NCBI GenBank assembly: GCA_964431965.1
Contig: CAYSLU010000040.1
Span: forward strand, 1 to 42,710
Reading direction: 5' to 3'
Source of the DNA: CAYSLU01 sp964431965
GTDB lineage: Bacteria; Verrucomicrobiota; Kiritimatiellia; CAIKKV01; CAYSLU01
DNA: 42,710 nucleotides
In this document: piece after piece, positions 14,487-22,158 of the stretch
Layout of the letters: every line of letters starts with the position of its first letter
Position numbering within the stretch: the stretch's first letter is position 1
Program-made: the position numbers and the translations under genes
The notes under the pieces: model-generated
Databases searched by the model: none
Told to the model about the DNA's origin: nothing
The model's input: the letters and a program-made list of their open reading frames with translations, nothing else

Positions 14487-16363
14487 AAGCGGGTCGCGGG
14501 GAGTGATTAGCTCCCCGCTCCCACATCACCGGACGTGCGGGTCCGCATCCGGCGATTCAGAAGGCTTGCCGTGACGCGTCACGTCACCCGGACTGATTCG
14601 TTGCCGGGTAGTGATAAGCGATCCAGAGCGTTCGCACCGAGACCAGGCCCTGAGATTCGAGCCATGCGTTGGTCATACCGCTTTGCGTGGCCAGTGTCCG
14701 CGCCATGTGCCAGTAGCTCTTACGGCTCAGCGCCGTCGGGATGGCACAGTTCGGCGAGACCCCCAGCTTGAGTAGTTCGCGCACCCGCTTGCGGCACCGT
14801 CGCCACTGTTTCCAGTAGCACATCCGCACCCGGCGGCGAATCCACTCATCGAGATCCGGAATCGGGTTGTAGAGTTCCGTCAGCGCGAAGTACGCCATCC
14901 ACCCTCGGATGAACTCCGAGAGCTTCTGAAGCCGGTAGTCCATCGACACGCCCCAGCTACGGCCGGTCAATTCCTTGACCCGCCGCTTGAAGCGCGACAG
15001 CGACTTGTCCGACCAGACGATCTTCTTGCCCCGGAACGTGAACCCCAGGAACCGGCACTGGTTCAGCTTGGCGACCTTGCTTTTCGTCGGGTTGGCGGTC
15101 AGCCGCAGGACCTTCCATAGGAACCGCGTCAGGCTCGTCATCACCCGCTGCCCGGCTCGCTCGCTCTTGACCAGCACCAGGAAGTCATCCGCGTAGCGGA
15201 CGAACCGGTGACCGCGCTTCTCCAACTCCATGTCCAAGTCATGCAACACGATGTTGGCCAGCAACGGCGACAGCGGCCCGCCTTGCGGGACCCCCTGGCC
15301 CGTGGGGCTCCACTTCCCGTCCTCCATCACTCCGGCGCGCAGATAGCGCCAGACCAACCGCAGCACCCGCCGGTCGGACACCTTCGCAGCGACCCGGCGC
15401 ATCAGGACATCAAAGTTGACCGAGTCGAAGAACTGGGCCAGATCGAGGTCCGCCGCCACCGTATAACCCTGCTTCAGGTATTCCTGTGCCTGCCGGACTG
15501 CGTCATGCGCGCCGCGTCGGGGCCGGAACCCGTAGCTGAATCGGGAGAACCCCGGCTCAAACAACGGACCCAGCACTTGCGCCAGCGCCTGCTGAATCAC
15601 GCGGTCGAGCACGGTGGGGATGCCGAGGGGTCGTTGCCCGCCGTCCGCCTTCGGAATGTAGACCCGTCGGACCGGCTGCGGTCGATACGTGCCCTTGTGC
15701 AAGGCGTCCTTCACCGTGATCCACTGCGGCGAGCGCACGAAGTCGGAGAATTGCTCGACGGCCATCCCGTCGATCCCCGGCGCTCCGTGATTCGCCCGGA
15801 CTTGCTCCCATGCGCGTTGCAGGTTTCCCCGCGTGAGCACCTGCCGCATGAGGTCCGCCTCCAAGCCAGATGGTCCCGTGGCCAGACAGTCGTCGGCTCC
15901 GCCGTTCGGCTTCATGGCTTTCGCTGCGGTCATGGGTTCTGACTTGCCCTTCCGTTTGGCCCTTCGCTCCATCCCCATTACAGGGACTTCCTCGCTACTA
16001 CGGCCGCTGCTGACTCCTGCCCGAAGACCGGTCGGATGTCTCCATCCGCCGCGCCGGCGGCTACGCAAGCGTTCGCCCCCAGCCGATGCCGGACAGGTCT
16101 CCCCAGATAAGGTGCGTGAGCTATCCCCGCGCAAACCCGGCATTTACCCTGCCCTAGATCAGTCGGACTTCGCTCGTGTTGTGCCTGCTCGTCCTCGGGC
16201 TGAGCCTTCTATGCCGTTCCTGTTCGTGGCCTCGCGGGTCTTGCCTCCAGCTTCCTTCGGACGGTTCGTCGCCTCCCCGCCCTTGCTTTCGGCTCACAGT
16301 TTCATATCCTGACCTCCTGTAGGGGACTTGCACCCCATAAGCTCACGCCCATGCTGGGCGTAC
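14487..16363 (-). mobile_element. Group II intron, bacterial class C-like, inserted in an integron attC site
   Basis: Read on the minus strand, the element starts GTACGCCCAGCATGGGCGTG at 16363, followed by the usual 5' domain-I features (GGGGTGCAAGTCCCCTACAG). It holds a maturase gene and then a domain V hairpin (CGCCGGATGCGG/CCGCACGTCCGG), carrying CGC rather than AGC as the catalytic triad. A domain VI hairpin follows (GCGGGGAG, loop, CTCCCCGC). The 5' exon ends TTGT, the known target of attC-inserting class C introns. The 3' boundary is set from the likely branch A in domain VI and is uncertain by several bases. Confidence 0.8.
14584..15978 (-). CDS. ltrA: Group II intron reverse transcriptase/maturase
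   Basis: The protein has 464 residues from the ATG at 15978. It copies the intron into DNA and helps it splice. Reverse transcriptase blocks are clear: GAPGIDGMAVEQF, YRPQPVRRVYIPKADGGQRP, LGIPTVLDRVIQQALAQVL, FSYGFRPRRGAHDAV, DLDLAQFFDSVN, GVPQGGPLSPLLANI and the active site RYADDF. The group II maturase-specific segment and a C-terminal arm ending in LWIAYHYPAT follow. No HNH endonuclease domain is visible, as expected for class C introns. The frame is open upstream to 16143, but that part is intron RNA sequence, not family protein. AGGAAG lies about 9 bases before the chosen start. Confidence 0.93.
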   Translation of the reverse strand: MGMERRAKRKGKSEPMTAAKAMKPNGGADDCLATGPSGLEADLMRQVLTRGNLQRAWEQVRANHGAPGIDGMAVEQFSDFVRSPQWITVKDALHKGTYRPQPVRRVYIPKADGGQRPLGIPTVLDRVIQQALAQVLGPLFEPGFSRFSYGFRPRRGAHDAVRQAQEYLKQGYTVAADLDLAQFFDSVNFDVLMRRVAAKVSDRRVLRLVWRYLRAGVMEDGKWSPTGQGVPQGGPLSPLLANIVLHDLDMELEKRGHRFVRYADDFLVLVKSERAGQRVMTSLTRFLWKVLRLTANPTKSKVAKLNQCRFLGFTFRGKKIVWSDKSLSRFKRRVKELTGRSWGVSMDYRLQKLSEFIRGWMAYFALTELYNPIPDLDEWIRRRVRMCYWKQWRRCRKRVRELLKLGVSPNCAIPTALSRKSYWHMARTLATQSGMTNAWLESQGLVSVRTLWIAYHYPATNQSG

Positions 16364-16419
16364 ACAACGGCATGCAGGCGGACGCTCGTACCTCGCGCCG
16401 CTGATGCCGCACGTTAGAC
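16364..16419 (+). repeat. attC-like recombination site, interrupted by the intron
   Basis: The right core GTTAGAC (16413-16419) fits the integron consensus GTTRRRY. CGGCAT (16368-16373) pairs with ATGCCG (16404-16409), and CAG-G-CGG (16375-16381) pairs with CCGCTG (16398-16403), leaving one unpaired G (16378) as is usual in attC hairpins. The left core RYYYAAC is split after ACAA by the intron boundary at 16363/16364. One base separates the core from the ATG of the GNAT gene. Confidence 0.7.
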
Positions 16420-16420
16420 C

Positions 16421-16867
16421 ATGAGACGAATAGACAGAGCGACACCAGACCAGGCCAACCGCCTTTTCGCCATCATGGTGCGAGCGACGGAAGTCGGATG
16501 CGCCACGTGCTATCCGCCGGAGATCATGGCGATCTGGCACACGGGACGTTCAGCAGAAGGGATGGCAGGCGTCATTGCCGAAGCCGACGTGTTCTCCCTC
16601 GTTGACGACGATGTTGTTCGTGGCTTTGTGCATATCGGAAATGCGGAGGTCGTTGGGCTGTTCGTCCATCCGGACGACCACCGGAAGGGATACGGGACCG
16701 ACCTGTTTCGGTTTGCTGTGGCCAAGATCCCCACCCGCCCGATTCTGATCAAGGCGACGCTCAACGCCGTGCCCTTCTACTCAAGACTCGGGTGCCGGAA
16801 GGTGGGCACTGAGGCAGTCCGGCGACACGACCACGATATCTACGTGGAGAGAATGGAGCTGGTCTAA
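16421..16867 (+). CDS. GNAT-family N-acetyltransferase in an integron-type gene cassette
   Basis: The protein has 148 residues. The family transfers acetyl groups from acetyl-CoA to amines. The acetyl-CoA-binding motif is AEVVGLFVHPDDHRKGYGTD (R-K-G-Y-G in the pyrophosphate loop), and FYSRLGCRKVG is the usual C-terminal unit. The acceptor is unknown; small molecules including antibiotics are possible, but no specific resistance family is recognised. The ATG follows an attC core by one base and has no ribosome-binding site. The stop codon lies inside the left core GTCTAAC of the next attC-like site. This compact layout is that of a mobile cassette. Confidence 0.85.
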   Translation: MRRIDRATPDQANRLFAIMVRATEVGCATCYPPEIMAIWHTGRSAEGMAGVIAEADVFSLVDDDVVRGFVHIGNAEVVGLFVHPDDHRKGYGTDLFRFAVAKIPTRPILIKATLNAVPFYSRLGCRKVGTEAVRRHDHDIYVERMELV

Positions 16868-16939
16868 CAAAGCCTCTGATGCGACTTCGCAACCCGCGCC
16901 GAGCGCGGATTCCTCATCGCAACAAGGCGAACGTTACCG
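16862..16939 (+). repeat. attC-like site downstream of the GNAT cassette
   Basis: The left core GTCTAAC (16862-16868) fits RYYYAAC. Arms TGCGA/TCGCA and GCCT/AGGC pair across the site, and an inner hairpin CCGCGC-CGA-GCGCGG forms the tip. The right core reads GTTACCG (16933-16939), off the GTTRRRY consensus in two positions, so the far end may have decayed. The length of 78 is within the attC range. Confidence 0.6.
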
Positions 16940-17146
16940 ACCAGCCGGGTGCTCGGCCTTCCGCATCTGTATGTCGTCGCTGTCGCCCCACATCCGATTG
17001 CGGCCAGCCGACGTCGTGACGATGGCGTTCGAGACGATCTCGATCCTGTAAGGCGTGCCCCAGGCATCAGGCATCAAAGCGGGATCCTTGTCTGCGATAC
17101 TTAGTCCCGTTCCTGAGCCGGAAGAGTGCCCGTGGGGCATGTTCAA
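16934..17146 (-). pseudogene. C-terminal remnant of a pseudopilin-like (GspG-type) protein
   Basis: The frame includes LMPDAWGTPYRIEIVSNAIV, then TTSAGRNRMWGDSDDIQM. It follows the D-x-W-G-x-P-Y-R ... SAG-x-x-x-x-WG-x-x-DDI pattern of the C-terminal beta-domain of type II secretion major pseudopilins. The N-terminal prepilin methylation helix is missing. The right edge coincides with the probable left end of the IS21 remnant (17174), which probably cut the gene. The stop codon lies in the right core of the attC-like site. Confidence 0.5.
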
Positions 17147-17173
17147 GCAGCACTTCTGGCGGACACCGGGATT

Positions 17174-17230
17174 TGTGCCAACGGGCGGTCAAAACCAGCA
17201 GTGAAAGTGCAGATCAAAACCGGCAGCCAA
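17174..17230 (+). repeat. Probable left terminus of an IS21-family element
   Basis: The stretch starts TGTGCCAACGGGC and contains two direct repeats, GGTCAAAACCAGCAG and GATCAAAACCGGCAG, about 26 bases apart. IS21-type ends begin with TG(T) and carry repeated transposase-binding sites like these. They lie just ahead of the istA remnant. The right end was not found. Confidence 0.55.
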
Positions 17231-17282
17231 CTCAGGACGTTTAGCCGGGTAGGATGCGCTCCAAATGGAGGGCGGACTACCG

Positions 17283-17592
17283 ATGGCGAACTTCAAGAGC
17301 ATGGCTGTAACGAGTTCGATAGTAGGGCTTTACCGGCGCGGATGGACGAAGAGCCAGATCGCCCGTCGACTGGGGATTCACCGGGAGACGGTGGCGCGGC
17401 ATGTGCGCCTGGCGACGGAGGCGGAAGCGGCCGCAGCGCCTGGGGATTCAAAACCGTCAATGCCGCCCCCCGGGACCGAGGGGTCAAAACCGTCAATTCC
17501 GCCCGCCGGGGAATCCGGCGAGAGTGCGGGTCGGCGCAGTCAGTGTGAGGCCCATCGGGAGCGGATCACGGCGAAGGTGGAGGCGGGGCTAC
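17283..17592 (+). pseudogene. istA: IS21-family transposase IstA, N-terminal remnant
   Basis: The ATG at 17283 starts MANFKSMAVTSSIVGLYRRG, followed by WTKSQIARRLGIHRETVARH, the helix-turn-helix DNA-binding domain of IS21-type transposases. A Pro/Ser linker with two SKPS-x-PP repeats follows, then the usual QCEAHRERITAKVEAGL segment. Similarity stops there (about 17592); the DDE catalytic domain and the istB ATPase gene are absent. The frame continues by chance to 17792. The element cannot transpose on its own. Confidence 0.75.
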
Positions 17593-17873
17593 CGTATGCC
17601 GTGAGGCAGAAGAACACCACGGGCACCTCGGGCAGAAGCACGCTGATCTGCCCTCGCTCAATCTCTATGGCATCTCCTCCTGGATCCTGGCCGTATGCCT
17701 TCTCCTTGAGCGCCGCGCCTGTCATGGAAGGGGCGAAGTTCGTCTTGACGTTGATGGCAGTGCAACACAGATCCTTCGGGACAAGCGGGTAGGGTTACAC
17801 CTCATAGCCGAGGACCGGCCCATCGTGTAGATATGATGGCGACGGAACTCTCGCAAAACAAGGAGTCGGCATT
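17593..17873. other. Unassigned stretch with a possible minus-strand coding remnant
   Basis: On the minus strand an open stretch reads CTAINVKTNFAPSMTGAALK, then GQISVLLPEVPVVFFCLTAYG up to the IS21 junction. Its composition is protein-like, but I do not recognise a family and no start signal is clear. The right part is the leader of the csbD gene. Confidence 0.3.
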
Positions 17874-18053
17874 ATGGGTGGCAAGACAGACATAGTGAAG
17901 GGTCGCGTCGAGGAAGCGGCGGGCGCGCTGACCGGCAACGACAGACTGCGCGCCAAGGGCCAGACGGATCAAGCCGTGGGTCACGTCAAACAAGCGGTCA
18001 AAAGGGGCGTCCGGCGGGTCAAAGAGGCCGCCCGGAAGATCGTGGACAAATAG
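17874..18053 (+). CDS. CsbD-family stress-response protein
   Basis: The protein has 59 residues: MGGKTDIVKGRVEEAAGALT then GNDRLRAKGQTDQAVGHVKQ and a basic end (RGVRRVKEAARKIVDK). The KG-x-x-EE-A-G-x-LTG and KGQ-x-x-QA-G-x-x-K pattern defines CsbD/YjbJ-type small hydrophilic proteins, induced by general stress in many bacteria. Their molecular role is unclear. AAGGAG (17859-17864) sits 9 bases before the ATG. A small hydrophobic gene follows 40 bases downstream on the same strand. Confidence 0.9.
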   Translation: MGGKTDIVKGRVEEAAGALTGNDRLRAKGQTDQAVGHVKQAVKRGVRRVKEAARKIVDK

Positions 18054-18093
18054 GTAAAGTGATGGTGTGCGCATCACCATCGAAAGGAACGCT

Positions 18094-18201
18094 ATGCATC
18101 TCCTATTCTCTCCGGTGTTGGCCAACATCTACTATATTGGCGGAGGCGGGGTCGGACTTCTTGTCGTCATTGTTGTTGTGGTGCTACTGCTTCGCCGCTA
18201 G
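18094..18201 (+). CDS. Small single-span membrane peptide
   Basis: The peptide has 35 residues. It consists of a short N-terminus (MHLLFSPVLANIYYI), a glycine hinge, and a strongly apolar helix LLVVIVVVVLLL ending in two arginines, giving one membrane span. AAAGGAA lies 5 bases before the ATG. It follows csbD on the same strand, and short membrane peptides are often found beside CsbD-type stress genes, so co-expression is likely. No named family is claimed. Confidence 0.6.
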   Translation: MHLLFSPVLANIYYIGGGGVGLLVVIVVVVLLLRR

Positions 18202-18571
18202 CCATTGGTCATGTGGGTAGTAGGCGCTGTTGTTGACGTTGGTCATTGGGGTGGTGCACACAAGTACCGTCGGAAGTGACGAGGTGGAGAATCTGAGACC
18301 GTACGAACTCACGCGGCCGCGCTGGTCCGTCAGCATGGCTGGGAGGACGCCTTGACCGACGACTACGGCAGGACGACGTCCGCCCGCCTCAGTATGCTAT
18401 TGGGTGGAAAGCGCCAGCGAACGTGAGCGAGGCTAAGTACGGCGCCCTATAGATGCTCCATGCGATCCGTAGCGACCAGCGCCTCTCCCAGCAGCCGCCG
18501 ACGACACTGCTCCGCCGTCTTCAGGTCCGCGCCACCCGTCAGTCCCTCACGCTTTTCCTGTGTTCCACGTT
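18202..18571. other. No intact gene seen
   Basis: The stretch holds no complete gene. A partial palindrome (GTACGGCGCCCTA, about 18438-18450) resembles one arm and the centre of the dispersed repeat. On the minus strand, a stretch ending at 18447 reads EGLTGGADLKTAEQCRRRLL with coding-like composition, possibly the tail of another lost gene. Confidence 0.4.
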
Positions 18572-20608
18572 CTACTGAACCTGGACCACAGCTCCACCGA
18601 TTGCTTTGCGCACGTGGAATACCGCGGTGCCCGGGGTGGGATATGTGGCGGCCTCGGGCGTGCCGTTCGTGACGGATATGGCGCCCAGGTACGCATCGTA
18701 GCCCGAGCACGTGGTAGCGCGTGGGGCCGTGTGTCCGGCCAGCAACCCGTCGATCTCCGCGTTGCCCAACCCTACCGCTACTGCAATGCGGCCGCCGGCG
18801 CCGCCAGTGTACGTGCTATGACTGCGGCTTCCGGTTGCGCTGAGCACGGCATGGGGACCGCCCCTGAAAGATCGGGCGGCGATGAAGATCGACCCACCAG
18901 ATCCGCCGCAGGACTGGGGATTGGTCTGTCGACCGCCCTGCGGTCCACCATTGGCCGCGATCACACCGTTCACTTCGACCTGGCCGGAGGCTTGGATCCG
19001 GACTACTCCGCCACCAGCTCCGCCGGACCCCGTCCACCCGGCCGATCCGCCGCTCCCGGGGAAGACGGGCGCATTGCTGGAGCCGTACGCGCCACCGCCT
19101 CCGCCGCTGAACCCGCCATAGGATCCTCCGTAGGGTCCGGCATAGATGCCATATCCGCGGCCTGAACCGGAGCCGTTGCCATTGCCCCAGGCGTTCACCG
19201 TCCGGCCTGCCCCGCCCGGATGTCCCTTTCCTGTGGCGTCGAAACCGGCGTTCGTTGCGGCGATGGTGACGTGCGTCGCCTTGAAGAGAACGGCCCCACC
19301 ATTGGTGTTCTTCATGCCGGCGTACGGCGGAAACAGTGAGTACGGATAGACCCAGGAGTTCGACCCGATCCAGAGCGTATCGGATACGCTCACCAAGGCG
19401 CCATAGTTGGATGTAGTCAGGGCATTCTGAGGCGTCGGCACCGAACCGGCATAGACCGTCAGACAGCCGCCGTTCGTAAGAATCAGGTTTGCGCAGCTCA
19501 GTCTCGAATCTGCGGGCATGCCGAGGGCTATGGCGCCGTTGAGCACCACGTCGCCGGTCACCGTCAGGAGAAAGTTTGTCTCGGCAAATCCGATGGAGTT
19601 GCTCGGCGCCATGTTGGCGGCAGTCCAGTTAGTGATGCCGCCGAAGAACCACACCCCATCGAAAGCAGAGAAGGGCTCTGACAGAAGCGCCTGATCGGGA
19701 AGGCACAGCGATCCCATCGCGTCGGACAGATAGCCGCCTCCCGGCATTGCGGAAAACCGGACGCTGGCGACGGGCTGTGCCGCCTGCAGGCCGGGATCGT
19801 AAAGGACCGCGATTCGCCCGCCGCCTCCGGCGTAGGCGCCAGGTCCGCCGCCCTTGGCGGTGAGCAGGCCCGTGGAATTCCCGGCGAACGTCGCGCACAC
19901 GATCAAGATGGAACCACCCGATCCGCCTCCGCCATCGGCGGCGGATGCTGACGTGCCATTTGCGCTGATCGTCCCATCGACTCGCACTTGCCCCGAAGAC
20001 TCGATGAATACCGCACCACCACCGCTTCCGCCCGTGGCCGTTCCCGTGGCTCTTCCCCCGCCGCCGCTTCCCGGCGCCATCGGGAGATAGGGGGATCCGT
20101 ACTTCAGTCCGGGCCCGGTGCCCAGTCCGTTCCCTCCATGCCCAGCCCCGCTGGGTAAGGCGCTGCCTCCGCCCGGTCCGTCACCGTCGTTCCTGTACCG
20201 TCCCAGGTACCCGGAACCGGTCACGCCAATCACGCCCCCGCTTTCGAGCGTGAAGTCGGAGCATATGATATGGACGCGATTCGACATGGCCCCAGCGGCG
20301 ATCGCAGGGGGCAGTTTCACGAATCCTCCGCTCTTCACGGTCACGTTCGTCGCCCTCAGAGAGGTCATCCAGTTTGAGCAGACCAGAGTGCCGCTGATTT
20401 CCGCGGAAGCGAGCACCGGGCTTGCGCCGGTGATTGTTACCGTGTACGGAGCAGGAACGACAATGTCATCGCCGGGCGCCGGCACGCCAGCGCTCCACGT
20501 GACTGCCTTCTCCCACCCGCCAGAATTTGTGCACGTGTTTGCGGCGAACAGGAGGGAGCCACCAAACGCCGCGAAAGACACCAGGACCAACTGTGTGAGC
20601 GTGCGCAA
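18572..20608 (-). CDS. Exported glycine-rich surface protein with internal duplication
   Basis: The protein has 678 residues from a TTG at 20608. That start is preceded by a purine-rich site (GGAGGGGG) and leads into a signal peptide (TLTQLVLVSFAAFGGSLLFAA). The mature part is rich in Gly, Ser, Ala and Thr and looks like repeated beta-strands. Two copies of a module are clear: GGGGSGGSILIVCATFAGNS with AGGGGRIAVLYDPG, and CGGSGGSIFIAARSFRGGPH with GGAGGRIAVAVG. Each is preceded by a GQVxVxGxIxANG segment. This suggests a beta-solenoid adhesin or surface-layer protein. No C-terminal anchor is visible and the end may be trimmed. Confidence 0.75.
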   Translation of the reverse strand: MRTLTQLVLVSFAAFGGSLLFAANTCTNSGGWEKAVTWSAGVPAPGDDIVVPAPYTVTITGASPVLASAEISGTLVCSNWMTSLRATNVTVKSGGFVKLPPAIAAGAMSNRVHIICSDFTLESGGVIGVTGSGYLGRYRNDGDGPGGGSALPSGAGHGGNGLGTGPGLKYGSPYLPMAPGSGGGGRATGTATGGSGGGAVFIESSGQVRVDGTISANGTSASAADGGGGSGGSILIVCATFAGNSTGLLTAKGGGPGAYAGGGGRIAVLYDPGLQAAQPVASVRFSAMPGGGYLSDAMGSLCLPDQALLSEPFSAFDGVWFFGGITNWTAANMAPSNSIGFAETNFLLTVTGDVVLNGAIALGMPADSRLSCANLILTNGGCLTVYAGSVPTPQNALTTSNYGALVSVSDTLWIGSNSWVYPYSLFPPYAGMKNTNGGAVLFKATHVTIAATNAGFDATGKGHPGGAGRTVNAWGNGNGSGSGRGYGIYAGPYGGSYGGFSGGGGGAYGSSNAPVFPGSGGSAGWTGSGGAGGGVVRIQASGQVEVNGVIAANGGPQGGRQTNPQSCGGSGGSIFIAARSFRGGPHAVLSATGSRSHSTYTGGAGGRIAVAVGLGNAEIDGLLAGHTAPRATTCSGYDAYLGAISVTNGTPEAATYPTPGTAVFHVRKAIGGAVVQVQ

Positions 20609-20682
20609 TGACTCAGCCCCCCTCCAGGCATGCTTGGAAACCAACGCCTCCGCGTCTGCGCGCCAGACTCGATGGCGGATAG

Positions 20683-21126
20683 CTACGCCTTCGGACCGGT
20701 CGGACTCGCTGCATCTACCGGAATCGGCTGCACCGTGCCATCCGGGCCGATCATCAGTCCGGCATCCTTCAGCGCGGTATTCGCTTTCGCCAGCGCCAAT
20801 GACTTGGCCCGCTCTTTCTCCGCCTTGGCGGTAGCCAGAACGGTCGACCATGCGGCCAGATTCTGGAGCGCCTTTGCACTCAGGTTGGCGACTTCCATGA
20901 CCCGGTTGAACCCGTCCTCGTTCTGCATGAAGTGCCGAACACCAGCCGCCACCCGCCCGACCGTCAGCTTGGGGCCGGCTTCGATGTCCACGGCTGAACC
21001 CGGCTCTTTCTTGACGTAGAGCTTGAACTCATCCACGCCCATTGCCTTGCGCCAGTAGAACCCCTCGGGGCACTCCTTCGGCGCATTCTTTCCCTTCACA
21101 ATCTGTCCCAGAACATAGTTGGCCAT
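20683..21126 (-). CDS. Hypothetical protein, 147 residues
   Basis: The ATG at 21126 has GGAG about 9 bases upstream, and the start MANYVLGQIVKGKNAPKECP makes sense there. The protein has a compact N-terminal part (GFYWRKAMGVDEFKLYVKKE), then a long Ala/Lys-rich helix (NLAAWSTVLATAKAEKERAK) that could form a coiled coil, and a Pro-rich end. It has no signal peptide and no membrane segment. I do not recognise a family. It lies 74 bases upstream of the glycine-rich surface protein on the same strand, and the two could share a transcript. Confidence 0.6.
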   Translation of the reverse strand: MANYVLGQIVKGKNAPKECPEGFYWRKAMGVDEFKLYVKKEPGSAVDIEAGPKLTVGRVAAGVRHFMQNEDGFNRVMEVANLSAKALQNLAAWSTVLATAKAEKERAKSLALAKANTALKDAGLMIGPDGTVQPIPVDAASPTGPKA

Positions 21127-21385
21127 GGTTGTGTCTCCAGTGTTCCGTCGCCTGTCTGCAGGGGATGCTCGGTATGGTCGCATTGCCGACGCCGCCGATC
21201 AATGCCCATCGGCAGGCTTATTGCCTTCAGCGTGCAACGCGCAACGGCGGTAGGGTTACACCCCACTGCGTGGGACCAAGCGGTCGCATAGCATGTGTCG
21301 GGCCGAGCGGACGCTCGTGGTCGGAACACCATGGAAGTGAGCATGGTTGCTCCGCATACGGTCCAAGTGCAAGCAAGGGGAACCG

Positions 21386-21826
21386 ATGAGGAAGCAGTCG
21401 GCGGATGCGGGAGCGAGAGTCCGGTTCGCGCTGTCACCGAAACCCGGCCGCCTGGGGTTTGTCGCCGGCCCGTTCAATGTGTTCACCAGGTGCTTCGTAA
21501 TGGAAGGTCAACTGGGACTGCACGCCCGGCCTGCCGCCCTCTTTGCTCAGACGGCGCAGCGGTACGATGCGGGGATCTTGATTGGCAAGAAGGGCGGACC
21601 CTCCGTGAGCGGCAAGAGCATCCTGGAGTTGCTGGGACTTGAGATTCAATGCGGCAACGAGATCGTAGTCACGGTTGAGGGAAGCGATGCCGCGGAGGCC
21701 ATTTCGGCGATCGAGCGTCTCTTCATCAATGCGTTCGGCGAACGCCCCCTGAACTCCGTCCCGGGCACGAGCCCTTTGAACCCGGCGCCGAAGCGCCATG
21801 GGCGGATGGCCTGCATGTATGCGTAG
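21386..21826 (+). CDS. HPr-family phosphocarrier protein with N-terminal extension
   Basis: The HPr fold starts near VFTRCFVMEGQLGLHARPAA and includes the phosphorylated histidine (His46 from this start, in GLHARPA). The HPr-kinase serine site is in SVSGKSILELLGL, and the C-terminal helix is EAISAIERLF. HPr relays phosphate in the PTS or acts as a regulator. The ATG at 21386 was chosen for its site AAGGGGA; it adds about 36 residues before the domain. A GTG at 21479 would give the normal N-terminus but has no visible ribosome-binding site. The last 180 bases overlap the opposite-strand XRE gene. No other PTS gene is in view. Confidence 0.8.
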   Translation: MRKQSADAGARVRFALSPKPGRLGFVAGPFNVFTRCFVMEGQLGLHARPAALFAQTAQRYDAGILIGKKGGPSVSGKSILELLGLEIQCGNEIVVTVEGSDAAEAISAIERLFINAFGERPLNSVPGTSPLNPAPKRHGRMACMYA

Positions 21827-22158
21827 AGCAGACGCCTCCGTTTCCGAGATTCTGATTCCTGGCCGCTGGGCGGACTTCCGCTTGGGCGTGGCGGCGCGCT
21901 TGGCCCGCCTGTGGCCGTGCGGGAACTCGCCATCGTTACCGTCGCCTCGGGCGGTCCTCTTGCCTGCCACCGCTCCTTGGCCTCCCGGGCGCCGAGTCTG
22001 CGGATCGCCATGAGACTGGCTCGGGTCGTATCACGGATCTTCAACGCGCCTTCACCCTTCTCCCAGTTGGCGACGGCCTGCCGGGTGACGCCAATCAACT
22101 TGCCGAGTTCCGCCTGCGAGAACCGCTTAAAGCAAAGGAGCCGTGGTCCGAAGACCAT
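21646..22158 (-). CDS. XRE-family helix-turn-helix regulator
   Basis: The protein has 170 residues from the ATG at 22158, which follows AGGAG. The N-terminal FSQAELGKLIGVTRQAVANW is a Cro/C1-type DNA-binding helix-turn-helix. A helical stretch (RASLMAIRRLGAREAKERW) follows. From about residue 80 the sequence is Ser/Pro/Arg-rich, and the last 60 residues are simply the complement of the HPr gene. The functional protein may thus be only the first 75 or so residues, or the original 3' end was replaced. Target genes are unknown. Confidence 0.6.
   Translation of the reverse strand: MVFGPRLLCFKRFSQAELGKLIGVTRQAVANWEKGEGALKIRDTTRASLMAIRRLGAREAKERWQARGPPEATVTMASSRTATGGPSAPPRPSGSPPSGQESESRKRRRLLYAYMQAIRPWRFGAGFKGLVPGTEFRGRSPNALMKRRSIAEMASAASLPSTVTTISLPH

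Noticed and set aside
17802..18128. Minus-strand frame of 108 codons
   Set aside because: It is antisense to csbD and the small membrane peptide, which have ribosome-binding sites and family features.
17788..21262. 14-base repeat GGTAGGGTTACACC at 17788 and 21249
   Set aside because: A few matches of this length are expected by chance in a window of this size, and the flanks do not agree.
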